This document shows positions 34,882-45,152 of a DNA stretch of 64,000 nt, in pieces. Made by a program: the position numbers and the translations under genes. Location of the stretch: positions 6,567 to 70,566 of the forward strand of contig CAYLPZ010000007.1 of the NCBI GenBank assembly GCA_964385755.1, written 5' to 3'. How positions within the stretch are numbered: position 1 is the stretch's first letter; every line of letters begins with the position of its first letter. Origin of the DNA: CAG-698 sp964385755 (GTDB lineage: Bacteria > Bacillota_I > Bacilli_A > ML615J-28 > CAG-698). The notes under the pieces are model-generated. The model searched no databases. It saw only the letters and a list, made by a program, of their open reading frames with translations, and was not told where the DNA came from.

Positions 34882-37371
34882 ATGTTTATTAAAGAAATAT
34901 ATATTTCATCCTTTGGTAAGATTGAGAACAAAAAAATAGTATTTAATAATCTTACAAGTTTTTGTGAGAATAATGGCTATGGCAAAACAACAATTTGTTC
35001 ATTTATTAAGGCAATGTTTTATGGCCTAAAACAAATAAAGGCTAATACGAAAGCGTTTGAAGATCGTATTCACTTTTTTCCATTTGAAAAAGATTATTGT
35101 GGAGGAAGTTTAACTTATATAAAGAATAGTGATGAAATTCGTATAGAAAGAAGCTTTGGTAAAAAAACAAATGATACTTTAGTTGTTTATAAAAACAATG
35201 TTCGAGTTGATAATCCCCAAAATTATATCGGAGAGGCATTATTTGGAATTGATGAAGAAGGATTTGTTAGAACTATTTTCACTGATGCAAATGCTATTGA
35301 AACAGGAACTAATCTTTCTATTTCAGATAAACTTAGTCAAACAGTTGAAGTAGTATCACTAGATAGTATATATCACAAACTTGATGTAAAGGAAAAAGAA
35401 ATAAACAAAGAAATAAAATCACTTGATGAAACTTGTGCTGATTATAAAGACCGCATAACTGATTATTCAAAAATAGAGTTGTTATTAACAAGTCTTTATG
35501 AAAAATATAATAGTTTAACTAGTAAAGGAAAATACCTTTCAAAATTAATTAACGAAGGAAACAAAATTAACCAACAGTTAGATAATTATAAAGAATATTT
35601 AAGAATGGTTGATCAAATTGAAGTAGAAAAACAAAAAGCAGCAGAAGTAAAAAGCAAATATAATAAAGGTTTTTTGACAGAAGAAGAAATCTTAAAAATT
35701 AGAACATGTGCAAAAGAAATTGATAAGCTTAACGCCGAAAATAACGCAAACGTCTTACAAGCAAATGAAAAAACTGACTATCAAAATTTACTTTCTTTGT
35801 TTGGAAAAGAAGTTGAAAAACAAGAATTTCATCGCATTCAAGCTATAATACAAACACTTGAGAAAAATATACACTTAAATGAATTATTAGACAGTAATTA
35901 TGTCAAAGATGATAATGAAGTATTTGAACTATTTAATAATAATGAGTTATCTTTAGATAACATTAATTATTTACAAATGAAAAAAGAAGATTATCAAAAG
36001 ACTGCTGATAATATTAAAAGAATTCAAGGAAAATTATCACAAAAGAAAAATACAAAAGCATATGCTATTATACTATTAGTATTAGGCGTTTTAGCTATTT
36101 GTGGGGGAATTACATCTATTATTTTTAGAGTGTTAGATAAAATATTTTTTGGATATATACTATTATTATTAGCTTCTGTTTTATTAGTTTTAACTTTTTT
36201 ATTATTTAATAAACATAAAAAGGAAACAAGTAAAACAGAATTGATTTTAGAAAAAGAAAAACAAAATAATATTGTAAAAGAAGTTGCTTTGTTTATTCGT
36301 AAATATAAAATCACTGAAAGTAAAGGAATAATTGAAGATATAGATCTATTGTTAAAACTTTGGGATAGATATAATGGTGTTAAAGATAAAATAAATAATG
36401 ATAATAGTCGCAAAGCAAAAAATAATCAAGAAATTGAAAAATCAAGAAAAGAGCTAGATAGATTTTTTAATATTTATCATTTAAGCGGAAAAAACTATCA
36501 AGAAATGTATACGCTTCTTTATATGAATAATGAAAAATATAAAGAATTAATTGTTAAAGAAGAAACACTAAAAAACAAACGTAGTGAGCTAACGATGCAA
36601 ATTGAAAATTACAAAAATATCATTACAAATATTTTATCTATATATGATATTGAAGAAACTGATTATTTACCTTTATTAGATGAAATAATTAAAGATAAGA
36701 ATGAATATGATACAATTTATAAACAAATTGAAAGGCTTACTTCTGAAAAGGAAAGATATGTTTTAGAGAAAAATGTCATAGTTAATAATAATTTTTCATA
36801 TGTTGATATTGATGATTTAGAAGAACAGAGAAGTGTCATTATTAAAGAAATAGCCAGAATTGAACAAGAAATAAAAGAACGTGAACAGCAAGTTGAAGCT
36901 TTAGAAGAAATGACAAAAACATATGATAACTATATTAGTGAAAAAAATAATTTACTTAGGAAGAAAAACATTATCACTAAAACAAAAGAAATCTTTAAGG
37001 ATGCTGAAACAAGTCTTAAAGAAAAATATATTGAACCAGTAAAGAATAGCTTTTCAGAGTACTTTGATAAAGTATCGTATTTAAAAGATAACATAATGAT
37101 GGACAGTGACTATAGAGTAAAAATAGTAAAAAATGGCGTTTTGACTGATGAAAAGCACTTAAGCAGTGGCGAACATGCAATACTTTCTTTATGCTTTAGA
37201 CTTGCTTTGATTGATAATATTTACAAAGTTGAATCACCATTTATTATCTTAGATGATCCACTAATGAGTCTTGATGACCAAAACTTTGAAAAAGCAAAAG
37301 GTTTAATAAAGTTCATTTCCCAAAAGATGCAGGTAATTTATTTTACTTGTCACAAATCACGAGAAATATAG
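34882..37371 (+). CDS. YhaN-like AAA ATPase, SbcC/Rad50-related, with central membrane hairpin
   Basis: The N-terminal ATPase half has ENNGYGKTTICSFI (Walker A). Long coiled coils follow and flank two hydrophobic segments at about residues 393-447. The C-terminal half has the signature LSSGEHAILSLC and Walker B FIILDDPLMSLDD. The central membrane hairpin is typical of YhaN and absent from SbcC. ATGs occur at 34876 (overlapping the previous TGA) and 34882; the second has better spacing from AGGAGG. It should power the phosphoesterase encoded just upstream. Confidence 0.83.
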   Translation: MFIKEIYISSFGKIENKKIVFNNLTSFCENNGYGKTTICSFIKAMFYGLKQIKANTKAFEDRIHFFPFEKDYCGGSLTYIKNSDEIRIERSFGKKTNDTLVVYKNNVRVDNPQNYIGEALFGIDEEGFVRTIFTDANAIETGTNLSISDKLSQTVEVVSLDSIYHKLDVKEKEINKEIKSLDETCADYKDRITDYSKIELLLTSLYEKYNSLTSKGKYLSKLINEGNKINQQLDNYKEYLRMVDQIEVEKQKAAEVKSKYNKGFLTEEEILKIRTCAKEIDKLNAENNANVLQANEKTDYQNLLSLFGKEVEKQEFHRIQAIIQTLEKNIHLNELLDSNYVKDDNEVFELFNNNELSLDNINYLQMKKEDYQKTADNIKRIQGKLSQKKNTKAYAIILLVLGVLAICGGITSIIFRVLDKIFFGYILLLLASVLLVLTFLLFNKHKKETSKTELILEKEKQNNIVKEVALFIRKYKITESKGIIEDIDLLLKLWDRYNGVKDKINNDNSRKAKNNQEIEKSRKELDRFFNIYHLSGKNYQEMYTLLYMNNEKYKELIVKEETLKNKRSELTMQIENYKNIITNILSIYDIEETDYLPLLDEIIKDKNEYDTIYKQIERLTSEKERYVLEKNVIVNNNFSYVDIDDLEEQRSVIIKEIARIEQEIKEREQQVEALEEMTKTYDNYISEKNNLLRKKNIITKTKEIFKDAETSLKEKYIEPVKNSFSEYFDKVSYLKDNIMMDSDYRVKIVKNGVLTDEKHLSSGEHAILSLCFRLALIDNIYKVESPFIILDDPLMSLDDQNFEKAKGLIKFISQKMQVIYFTCHKSREI

Positions 37372-37393
37372 CCCTATGAAAATAGGGTTTTTC
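37372..37393 (+). terminator. Intrinsic terminator after the YhaN-like gene
   Basis: CCCTAT and ATAGGG around a GAAA loop, followed by five T, directly after the stop codon. Confidence 0.85.
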
Positions 37394-37422
37394 TTGCTAT
37401 TTTTTGTAAAAAATGATATTAT
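37394..37422 (+). promoter_or_regulatory. Promoter of the D,D-carboxypeptidase lipoprotein
   Basis: TTGCTA, 17 bp, TATTAT preceded by TGA (extended -10). Confidence 0.6.
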
Positions 37423-37444
37423 CAAATAAAAGGGAGAATAATTT

Positions 37445-39865
37445 ATGAACGTTAAAAAACTTATATTTTTTTGCTTTATTGCTTTAACTAATATTTTTTT
37501 ATTTGCTTGTGAAGATAAACCTATAGATGAACCTTTTTTTAGTTTACAAATACATGAAGTTGAGTTGACTGTTGGTGATGTGTATGAGTTTACATATGAT
37601 ACAAATATAATTAATATTTCTATAAATACAGATAGTGATATTATTTCAATAAATGAAAATACTATTACAGCTTTAGGGAAAGGAAACTGTACCATTGTAT
37701 TTTTAGATGGTGAAGAAAAATTAGACGAAGTAAAAGTAACAATAAAAGAAAAAGAAGTTGAAGAAGAACCATATATTAATATTTCTTCTTTAAGCTATGA
37801 TTTAGAGATTAATGAAACAAAGAAAATTATTTTTGAAACAAATAGATTAGATGAGGTTATAATTGTTAATAATAATGAAGAACTTTTCACTATCGAAAAT
37901 AATGTCATTATTCCTAAGATGATAGGTGATGGTAAAGTTTACATAAAACTTTATGATAATTATACTGAAATAAATATCCATATTTATAAAAATTATACTC
38001 TTGAAGTAATAAATCATACTGAGATAGAGCTTGGAAAAGTATTAAGTATAAAAGACCTTTTTGTAACTGATTATAGTGGAGAGATCAATTACACAGTAAG
38101 CGATAATATTAAATATGAAAATGGTTCTTTTGAAATGGTTAAAGAAGGTACAGCATTTATTAAAGCATCATTTATTGATAATCAAAAACTATATGAAGTT
38201 ACTAGTGAATTTTCAATTTTTAAAGGCTATGTTTTATACTTTGAAAATAGTGAAATACGTTTGAAGATAGGATATGAAGAAATCATTGAACCAATCACAG
38301 ATTATCCTGGAGAGTTAACAATAACAGTTGAAAATGATGATGTTATCAGCTTAGATGATATCTTTGTAATGGCTATTAGCCATGGTGAAAGCTTAGTCAC
38401 AGTTTCTTTTGAAGCTGATGGCAGAACATATTCTACATCTATATTAATAATAGTTGAAAAAGAATTGAAGGATTTCAATATTGTAATTGATGGAAAATTA
38501 CGAAGATATCAAGAAGATTCAAATATCTATGATATTTTATATGATGTGTTTAATGGTAATTATTATGAAGAAAGGGAAGGATATATCTTTAAAGGTTGGT
38601 ATTATGATATTGACTTATTTACTGAAGTTAATGAAGATGATACCTTAACAAATAATGTTGAGTTATATCCAAAGTATATAATGAACGAAAATTGTATTTA
38701 TATCAATCAAGTATTTAATGATCGTGATAAGGCAGAGGCTGTTGGTGATATTATTACTGTATCTCCAGTCTATCGTTATTTTGATGCTTTAAATTTAGAT
38801 AATTATAAGCTATATGTAGTTAAATATAACATTGGTGATGGTTTATATAAAGTTCTAAGTGTTGATGATAAAGAAGTTCCATTTGATGGATTCTTAATTG
38901 GTGTAAAGAAAGATTCTTCACAATTTTCTGTGTTAGATAGTAAATTACAAGTAGGTGTACCTATTTATTTAGATACATATACAGTTAATACAAGTAGGAA
39001 TTTTTCTTTTGATAATCTAGTTAATTATGAAGCAAAACCAATAGATGTTTCATTAGGATGTAATTTTAGCAGTGTATATGATGTTTACACTCATACAACA
39101 TTATATAGTAAAAATGGTGATCAAAAAGCATATCCTGCTTCAACTACAAAAATTGTAACGGCGATTGCGGCATTAACATATTGTCCAATTGATGCAAAAT
39201 ATAAAATTGGTAGTGAACAAAATTTAATGTGGGAAGGTAGCACTCCAGGAACAGCAGGAATGAAGGTTGGAGATGTTTGGACATTAGAAGAAATTTTATA
39301 TGCAGCTTTACTACCTTCAGGAAATGATGCTGCTTATGCGGCTGCAGCATGTACTATTAATTATTTATATCCAAATCATAACTTTACAAATAAAGAAGTA
39401 ATTAGTAAATTTTCCGAATTAATGAATGAAGTATTTGAAAAGGTTGGAGCTAAAAATAGTCATTTTATGACTCCTGATGGCAATAGTTATTATACTTCAT
39501 CTGGTGAATATGAAGAAAGATTAGCCAATCATTACACAACCGCAAATGATATGATAAAAGTTGCAACTTATGCATTTTCAATCCCTGCTCTTTGTCAAAT
39601 TGTTTCTACTCCTTCAATTAGTTTCAAAATTGCTAATGGTAGTTATTATAGTTTTAACAATACTAATCAGTTATTACGTCCAACAGATTACTATTTTAAA
39701 GGGACAATAGGTCTCAAAACTGGAACAACTACTCCAGCAGGTCCATGTTTAATCTCTGGAGTTGAGAGAAACCGTAGATTTGTAATATCAGTAGTATATA
39801 AAGCACAAGCAAGTAGTGGTAGGTATACTGATTCACTTACAATTTATAATGAAATATTCAAATAA
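37445..39865 (+). CDS. Ig-like lipoprotein with C-terminal D-alanyl-D-alanine carboxypeptidase domain
   Basis: The lipobox is IFLFAC. Residues about 30-340 are beta-rich repeats of the Ig-like type. An InlB/Listeria-Bacteroides-type repeat follows (about 345-415; GYIFKGWYYDIDLFTE). The C-terminal third is a serine D,D-peptidase of the PBP5/S11 type with all three active-site motifs: STTK, SGN (in LLPSGNDAA) and KTGTT. It should trim peptidoglycan stem peptides at the cell surface. The Ig-like N-terminal extension is unusual for S11 enzymes and probably spaces the enzyme through the wall. Confidence 0.88.
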   Translation: MNVKKLIFFCFIALTNIFLFACEDKPIDEPFFSLQIHEVELTVGDVYEFTYDTNIINISINTDSDIISINENTITALGKGNCTIVFLDGEEKLDEVKVTIKEKEVEEEPYINISSLSYDLEINETKKIIFETNRLDEVIIVNNNEELFTIENNVIIPKMIGDGKVYIKLYDNYTEINIHIYKNYTLEVINHTEIELGKVLSIKDLFVTDYSGEINYTVSDNIKYENGSFEMVKEGTAFIKASFIDNQKLYEVTSEFSIFKGYVLYFENSEIRLKIGYEEIIEPITDYPGELTITVENDDVISLDDIFVMAISHGESLVTVSFEADGRTYSTSILIIVEKELKDFNIVIDGKLRRYQEDSNIYDILYDVFNGNYYEEREGYIFKGWYYDIDLFTEVNEDDTLTNNVELYPKYIMNENCIYINQVFNDRDKAEAVGDIITVSPVYRYFDALNLDNYKLYVVKYNIGDGLYKVLSVDDKEVPFDGFLIGVKKDSSQFSVLDSKLQVGVPIYLDTYTVNTSRNFSFDNLVNYEAKPIDVSLGCNFSSVYDVYTHTTLYSKNGDQKAYPASTTKIVTAIAALTYCPIDAKYKIGSEQNLMWEGSTPGTAGMKVGDVWTLEEILYAALLPSGNDAAYAAAACTINYLYPNHNFTNKEVISKFSELMNEVFEKVGAKNSHFMTPDGNSYYTSSGEYEERLANHYTTANDMIKVATYAFSIPALCQIVSTPSISFKIANGSYYSFNNTNQLLRPTDYYFKGTIGLKTGTTTPAGPCLISGVERNRRFVISVVYKAQASSGRYTDSLTIYNEIFK

Positions 39866-39866
39866 T

Positions 39867-39890
39867 AAAGGCATTTAATGTGCCTTTTTT
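39867..39890 (+). terminator. Intrinsic terminator after the carboxypeptidase gene
   Basis: AAAGGCA and TGCCTTT stem with a 7-nt loop and T run. Confidence 0.85.
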
Positions 39891-39899
39891 AATAGCATA

Positions 39900-39928
39900 T
39901 TGAAAAAACAGTTAAAAAGTAGTATAAT
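39900..39928 (+). promoter_or_regulatory. tyrS promoter
   Basis: TTGAAA, 17 bp, TATAAT. Only about 30 bp separate the -10 from the ATG, so there is no room for a T-box leader. Confidence 0.75.
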
Positions 39929-39957
39929 AAATAAAAAGTATTTGGAGGAAATAAATA

Positions 39958-41178
39958 ATGAAAATCTATGAAGAGTTACAAGCCCGTGGACTTATTGCTC
40001 AGGTCACTGACGAAAAAGAAATTAAAGACTTAATCAATAATGGCGGTGCTAAATTTTATATTGGTTTTGATCCGACTGCTGATTCCCTTCATGTAGGTCA
40101 TTTTATGGCACTTTGTTTAATGAAGAGATTACAACTTGCGGGGAATAAACCTGTTGTGTTATTAGGTGGTGGAACTGGTCATATTGGTGATCCATCAGGA
40201 AGAACTGATATGCGAAAGATGATGACTACTGATACAATTTTAGAAAACTGTGAAAAATTTAAAAAGCAAATCAGTAAGTTTATTGAATTTGGTGAGGATA
40301 AGGCCATTGTAGTTAATAATGCAGATTGGCTTTTAAATCTTAATTATGTTGATATGTTACGTGATGTTGGACCTTATTTTTCTGTTAATAATATGCTTCG
40401 TGCTGAATGCTATAAACAACGCATGGAACGTGGTTTAAGTTTCTTAGAGTTTAATTACATGATTATGCAATCATATGATTTTTACTACTTAAATGAGCAT
40501 TATGGTTGTAATATGCAATTTGGTGGTGATGATCAATGGTCAAATATGCTATTTGGTACAGATCTAATCAGAAAGAAAACTGGTAAAGATGCATATGCTA
40601 TGACAATTACACTTCTTTTAAATAGTGAAGGTAAGAAAATGGGAAAAACCGCAAAAGGTGCTGTCTGGTTAGACCCTGAAAAAACTTCACCATTTGAATT
40701 TTATCAATACTGGAGAAATGTTGATGATAATGATGTAATGAAATGTATTCGTATGCTTACATTTATTCCAATTGAAGAAATTGAAGAAATGGATAAATGG
40801 GATGATAGCCGTATTAATGAGAAAAAACAAATATTAGCATATTCATTAACTTCACTTGTTCATGGAGAAGAAGAAGCTCGTAAAGCTGAGGAAACTGCTA
40901 AAGCACTATTTAGTGGTGAAGGAAATGATGAAAACATGCCAACTACTGTAGTTAGTGAAGAAAATTTAACTGATGGTGTAGTTACGGTTATTGATCTATT
41001 ATGCCTTGGTGGTTTAGTACAAACTAAATCTGATGCTCGTCGCTTAATCGAAGCTGGTGGCGTAACAATTGATGGAAATAAAGTAATATCAATTAAAGAT
41101 ACCATTGCTAAAGAAAAACTTTCTGATGGTATAAAGGTAAAAAAAGGAAAGAAAATTTATCGTAGATTTACTCTATAG
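39958..41178 (+). CDS. tyrS: Tyrosyl-tRNA synthetase
   Basis: TyrRS charges tRNA-Tyr. The 406-residue protein has the class I HIGH-type motif HVGH (near residue 46), the tyrosine-site segment GGDDQWSNM, the KMSKS-type motif KMGKT followed by AKGAVWLDPEKTSPFEFYQYW, and a C-terminal S4 RNA-binding domain with VQTKSDARRLIEAGGV. Length and order are those of bacterial TyrS. TTTGGAGG is the SD. It is transcribed as a single gene between its promoter and terminator. Confidence 0.97.
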   Translation: MKIYEELQARGLIAQVTDEKEIKDLINNGGAKFYIGFDPTADSLHVGHFMALCLMKRLQLAGNKPVVLLGGGTGHIGDPSGRTDMRKMMTTDTILENCEKFKKQISKFIEFGEDKAIVVNNADWLLNLNYVDMLRDVGPYFSVNNMLRAECYKQRMERGLSFLEFNYMIMQSYDFYYLNEHYGCNMQFGGDDQWSNMLFGTDLIRKKTGKDAYAMTITLLLNSEGKKMGKTAKGAVWLDPEKTSPFEFYQYWRNVDDNDVMKCIRMLTFIPIEEIEEMDKWDDSRINEKKQILAYSLTSLVHGEEEARKAEETAKALFSGEGNDENMPTTVVSEENLTDGVVTVIDLLCLGGLVQTKSDARRLIEAGGVTIDGNKVISIKDTIAKEKLSDGIKVKKGKKIYRRFTL

Positions 41179-41183
41179 ATATT

Positions 41184-41216
41184 AAGCTCTTATAGTAGTC
41201 TATGAGAGCTTTTTAT
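41184..41216 (+). terminator. tyrS terminator
   Basis: A 12-bp stem (41184-41195 with 41200-41211, one G-U), TAGT loop, short T run. Confidence 0.85.
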
Positions 41217-41220
41217 AAGA

Positions 41221-42564
41221 ATGATTATGAAAGATATATTTAAAATTAAGAAAAGAAATTCAAGTATTGCAAAAGAGATAATAGGAGGGGTTGTTGTCTT
41301 CTTTTCGATGGTTTATGTTATTCCGCTCACCGCAAATCTTTTAAGTTTAGCGAATATGAACTATCAAGGAGTATTTATTGCAACTGCCATTGCTTCAAGT
41401 ATTTCATCAATACTAATGGGATTAATTGCTAATTTCCCAGCAATGATGTCAGCAGGAATGGGTTTTAATACTTTTTTCACATTTACAATATGTAATGGTC
41501 TAGGATTCTCTTATCAAGAAGCATTAGCAATTTGCTTAGTTGCGGGGATAATCTTTTTTGTAATTACGATTTTTGATGTTAGAGAGAAATTATTTAATGC
41601 AATTCCTAAAGATATTAAGACGGCAATCATCGTTGGACTTGGTGCATTTATCGCCTTTGTGGGAATAAAAAATTCTGGTCTTGTAATAGTTGAAAATGAT
41701 CAATTGTCCCTTGGCTCACTATCTAGTCCATCTACCCTTCTTGCCTTATTTGGTGTGATTTTGATGCTAATTCTTTTAAATGTAAGAGGAAAAATAAAAA
41801 CTTTTGCGGTACCAATTGCTATCGCTACAACTGCTATCGTAGGAGTTAGTTTAGGTGCTATTTTCCCAGAATTACAAGATCAAATGCCAACATTTTCTAA
41901 AGAGGCAATTGATATAGCTAATATAAAAGAGGTTTTTGGAAAATCATTTTTAGGTTTTGGTGTGTTAAAAGATCCTAAGGCATATATGATTATTTTCTCA
42001 ATAGTGTTTGTTCATATTTTTGATTCATCACCTACTTTATATGCTTTAAATAGAGAAATAAGTAAGGAACCTGAATCTTTTGAAAATGAAAAAAAAGTAC
42101 TAATTTGTGATGCTAATGGTTGCATCATAAGTAGTGTGCTTGGAACTAGCCCTGTTACTTGTTTTGTGGAAAGCACTGTTGCGACAAAAATAGGGGCTAG
42201 AACAGGCCTATCTGCTATTGTGAGTGGAATTCTATTCTTCCTAACGATTTTTGCTTATCAAGGTTTATCAGTAATTAGTCACCCAGCTGTGACTTCAATG
42301 GCATTAATTGGTGTTGGTGCGATGATTTTTGGTGAACTAAAGAATATTAACTGGGAAGATAAAATCACGGTTACTACAACATTTCTCATTATCATATTTA
42401 TGATTGTTACTTATTCAATTGTTGATGGTATCGGTTTAGGAATAATATTCTACTCTATAATGATGCTTGCAAGCAAGAGAGGAAAAGAAGTAAATAAACT
42501 TGTTTATGTTATTGCAAGTTTGTTTGTAGTTAGTTATATATTTAATATAATTATTGGAATATAA
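41221..42564 (+). CDS. NCS2 / AzgA-type purine permease
   Basis: The 447-residue, roughly 12-helix membrane protein has the adenine/guanine/hypoxanthine permease signatures KEIIGGVVVFFSMVYVIPL, AMMSAGMGFNTFFTF and GTSPVTCFVESTVATKIGARTG. It should import purine bases by proton symport. No SD precedes either ATG (41221 or 41227), and the gene begins only 5-10 bp after the tyrS terminator. It is therefore either read through from tyrS or started by a very short-leader transcript (TATAAG at 41214). No purine riboswitch fits in this gap. The ABC-F gene follows closely. Confidence 0.87.
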   Translation: MIMKDIFKIKKRNSSIAKEIIGGVVVFFSMVYVIPLTANLLSLANMNYQGVFIATAIASSISSILMGLIANFPAMMSAGMGFNTFFTFTICNGLGFSYQEALAICLVAGIIFFVITIFDVREKLFNAIPKDIKTAIIVGLGAFIAFVGIKNSGLVIVENDQLSLGSLSSPSTLLALFGVILMLILLNVRGKIKTFAVPIAIATTAIVGVSLGAIFPELQDQMPTFSKEAIDIANIKEVFGKSFLGFGVLKDPKAYMIIFSIVFVHIFDSSPTLYALNREISKEPESFENEKKVLICDANGCIISSVLGTSPVTCFVESTVATKIGARTGLSAIVSGILFFLTIFAYQGLSVISHPAVTSMALIGVGAMIFGELKNINWEDKITVTTTFLIIIFMIVTYSIVDGIGLGIIFYSIMMLASKRGKEVNKLVYVIASLFVVSYIFNIIIGI

Positions 42565-42583
42565 GATAAAAGGAGATGATAAA

Positions 42584-44317
42584 ATGTTACTTTCCACTAG
42601 ATCAATTACTTGTCAATATGGTGAAAAAGTATTACTCGATGATATAAGTCTTAATATTGAAAATAATGATAAAATTGGTTTGATAGGTGTTAATGGATCT
42701 GGTAAGAGTACACTTTTATCAATTCTTGCAAAACAAAAAGAACCTGAAAAAGGTGTAGTTGAGTACATTGGTAAAACAAAGATAAGTTATCTTTCTCAAA
42801 CACCAAAGTTTAATGAAGAAAAAACAATTAACGAGCTTTTAAATGAAGAACTAACTTTAGATGTTGCTTTACATGAAGCAAAAGCAAATCTTACTAAACT
42901 TGAGATATTTGATTTTGATAAAAAAATATGCAATTTGTCTGGTGGCACAAAAAGAAAGATTGCATTAGGTTTAGCTTTGAGTAAGCCTTGTGATTTACTT
43001 ATTTTAGATGAACCAACAAATCATTTGGACTGTGATATTATTGAATGGCTTGAGAAAAAACTAATTAAGTATACAAAAGCTATTTTACTTGTGACACATG
43101 ATAGATACTTTCTTGAAAGAGTAGTTAATAAAATAATTGAACTTGAGCATGGAAAGATATATGAATATAATGCAAATTATTCAACATATCTTGAATTGAA
43201 ACAAGAAAGAATGGCTTTTATAGAAGCAAAAGAAAGAAAAGTTAGTGCTTTCTTAAGAAAAGAATATGAATGGATAAAAAGAGGACCACAAGCCCGCGCA
43301 ACTAAAGATAAAAAGAGAATTGAAAATTATGAAAAACTAGCAAATGAGAAAAAAATAGTTGATAAGAAAATTGAGCTAGAATCATCATATACAAGACTTG
43401 GAAATAAAACAATAGAGTTTGTAAATGTCTCAAAAGCATATGAAAAAAATATTTTTAGTGATGTATCTTTTATTCTTCCAAAAGATGCTAGAATTGGCAT
43501 AATTGGTAAAAATGGTGCTGGAAAATCAACATTAATGGATTTGCTTTCAGGTGAAACGCTCCCAACAACTGGTGAAGTTATTTTCGGACAAACAATAAAA
43601 ATAGGTTATTTTAAACAGGAAAATACGCTTCTAGATGAATCAGTTCGCGCAATTGATTATATAAATGATATTGCCACTATAATTAAAACAAAAAAGGGAA
43701 CCATATCATCAACACAAATGCTTGAGAATTTCTTATTTGATCCATATACATACATTTCAAAATTATCAGGTGGTGAAAAACGAAGACTTCTTTTGCTTGG
43801 TGTTTTAATGCATGCACCTAATGTACTTTTGTTTGATGAACCAACTAATGATTTAGATATTACAACATTAAATATTTTAGAAGATTACTTAAGCGAATTT
43901 GAGGGTATTGTAATAATTGCTTCACATGATCGTTTTTTACTTGATAAAATTGTTGATACTATTTTTGTTTTAGAAGATAATACTTTTTCAAAATATAATG
44001 GTAATTATTCAACATATATTAATGAAATAAAGCCTAACAAAAAAGTAGAAAAAAATGATAAAATAAATATTACAAATAATAAACAAGTAAAGAAAGAATC
44101 AAATAAATTATCTTTTAAAGAGAAAAAAGAATTTGAAACAATTGAACAAGAGATTGATTTGTTAGAAAAGCAAATGAAAACTATAGATGAAGAAATTAAT
44201 AAATATTATGCAGATTATCAAAAGTGTAAAGAGTTAATGGATAGAAAAAAAGAACTTAGCACTTTATATGAATATAAAATGGAAAGATGGGAATACTTAT
44301 CAAATAAAGAATCATAG
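42584..44317 (+). CDS. ABC-F family ATPase (ribosome-associated type)
   Basis: Two ABC ATPase domains lie in one 577-residue chain without membrane segments: GVNGSGKST near residue 36 with LSGGTKRK and LLILDEPTNHLD; GKNGAGKST near 308 with LSGGEKRR and LLFDEPTNDLD. They are joined by the charged ABC-F linker (about 205-275), and a Lys/Glu-rich coiled coil forms the C-terminus (about 500-577), as in Uup-like members. ABC-F proteins bind the ribosomal E site. Housekeeping or antibiotic-protection roles cannot be separated here. The SD AAAGGAG fixes the start 30 bp downstream of the first in-frame ATG. Confidence 0.88.
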   Translation: MLLSTRSITCQYGEKVLLDDISLNIENNDKIGLIGVNGSGKSTLLSILAKQKEPEKGVVEYIGKTKISYLSQTPKFNEEKTINELLNEELTLDVALHEAKANLTKLEIFDFDKKICNLSGGTKRKIALGLALSKPCDLLILDEPTNHLDCDIIEWLEKKLIKYTKAILLVTHDRYFLERVVNKIIELEHGKIYEYNANYSTYLELKQERMAFIEAKERKVSAFLRKEYEWIKRGPQARATKDKKRIENYEKLANEKKIVDKKIELESSYTRLGNKTIEFVNVSKAYEKNIFSDVSFILPKDARIGIIGKNGAGKSTLMDLLSGETLPTTGEVIFGQTIKIGYFKQENTLLDESVRAIDYINDIATIIKTKKGTISSTQMLENFLFDPYTYISKLSGGEKRRLLLLGVLMHAPNVLLFDEPTNDLDITTLNILEDYLSEFEGIVIIASHDRFLLDKIVDTIFVLEDNTFSKYNGNYSTYINEIKPNKKVEKNDKINITNNKQVKKESNKLSFKEKKEFETIEQEIDLLEKQMKTIDEEINKYYADYQKCKELMDRKKELSTLYEYKMERWEYLSNKES

Positions 44318-44335
44318 ATATGGGAGATCGAAAAA

Positions 44336-45139
44336 ATGCGAAAATGTTTTACAATTAATTGTATGCGAAAAGAAGAAGATTTCGATGGATATGAAAAATT
44401 AATAGATGATAATATTTATCAAGGAGTTGAATTATTTTATCCTTATAATGTAAGTAATGAGCAAGGAATTCTTTACACAAAAAGGTGTCTGAAATTATTT
44501 AATGAAAAAAACATTGAATTTGTTCTTCATTTGCCACATGGTTATAATAATGATTTAATCAATGAAAATAATGAAATAAACGAAGATGTAATGAAAAGAA
44601 TGAAAGATGCAATTTCTTATGCAAGTATGTTTGGCTGTAAGAAATGCACATTACATCTAGGAAAATACTATAAAAACATTAAGAGAGAAAAAGCAGTAGA
44701 TGCTGTTTTAGTTCCTTTAGTTATTCTTTGTGAATTTGCGGAAAAGTATGGTATTAATATTATGATTGAAAATATGCCATCTGATTATGAACTTGGATAT
44801 AGTCCTAGTGAAATATTATACTTAATCGAAAAAAGTAAAATGAACAACTTGAAATTTATTTTAGATACAGGTCATGCTCACTGTTCTAAATTTAGTTATG
44901 AAGAATATATAGATCTTTTAAAGGATTATTTATATCATATGCATTTTTCAGATAATAATGGTCTATCTGATCAACACAAAAAGATGGGACTTGGTACCAT
45001 AGATTTTGATAAGTTGTTTGTAAAATTAAATGAAGTAGGATATAATCAACTTCATTGCATGGAAATTATTTTTAAAGATTATACACAGTTAATTACTTTT
45101 GCAAGTGATATTGATAACTATGATAAATATTACAAATAA
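44336..45139 (+). CDS. TIM-barrel sugar phosphate isomerase/epimerase family protein
   Basis: The 267-residue protein follows the AP-endonuclease-2/xylose-isomerase barrel pattern: metal ligand Glu in NIMIENMPSD, LDTGHAHC, HFSDNNGLSDQHKKMGLG and a final MEI. These residues usually coordinate a divalent metal, and the family includes isomerases, epimerases and endonuclease IV-like enzymes. Substrate unknown. It sits between the ABC-F gene and a DegV gene in a tight run. Confidence 0.8.
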   Translation: MRKCFTINCMRKEEDFDGYEKLIDDNIYQGVELFYPYNVSNEQGILYTKRCLKLFNEKNIEFVLHLPHGYNNDLINENNEINEDVMKRMKDAISYASMFGCKKCTLHLGKYYKNIKREKAVDAVLVPLVILCEFAEKYGINIMIENMPSDYELGYSPSEILYLIEKSKMNNLKFILDTGHAHCSKFSYEEYIDLLKDYLYHMHFSDNNGLSDQHKKMGLGTIDFDKLFVKLNEVGYNQLHCMEIIFKDYTQLITFASDIDNYDKYYK

Positions 45140-45152
45140 AGGAAATAAATAT

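Noticed and set aside
39866..39957. T-box leader before tyrS (and before leuS)
   Set aside because: The promoter-to-start distance is only about 30 bp for tyrS, and leuS overlaps the upstream ORF.
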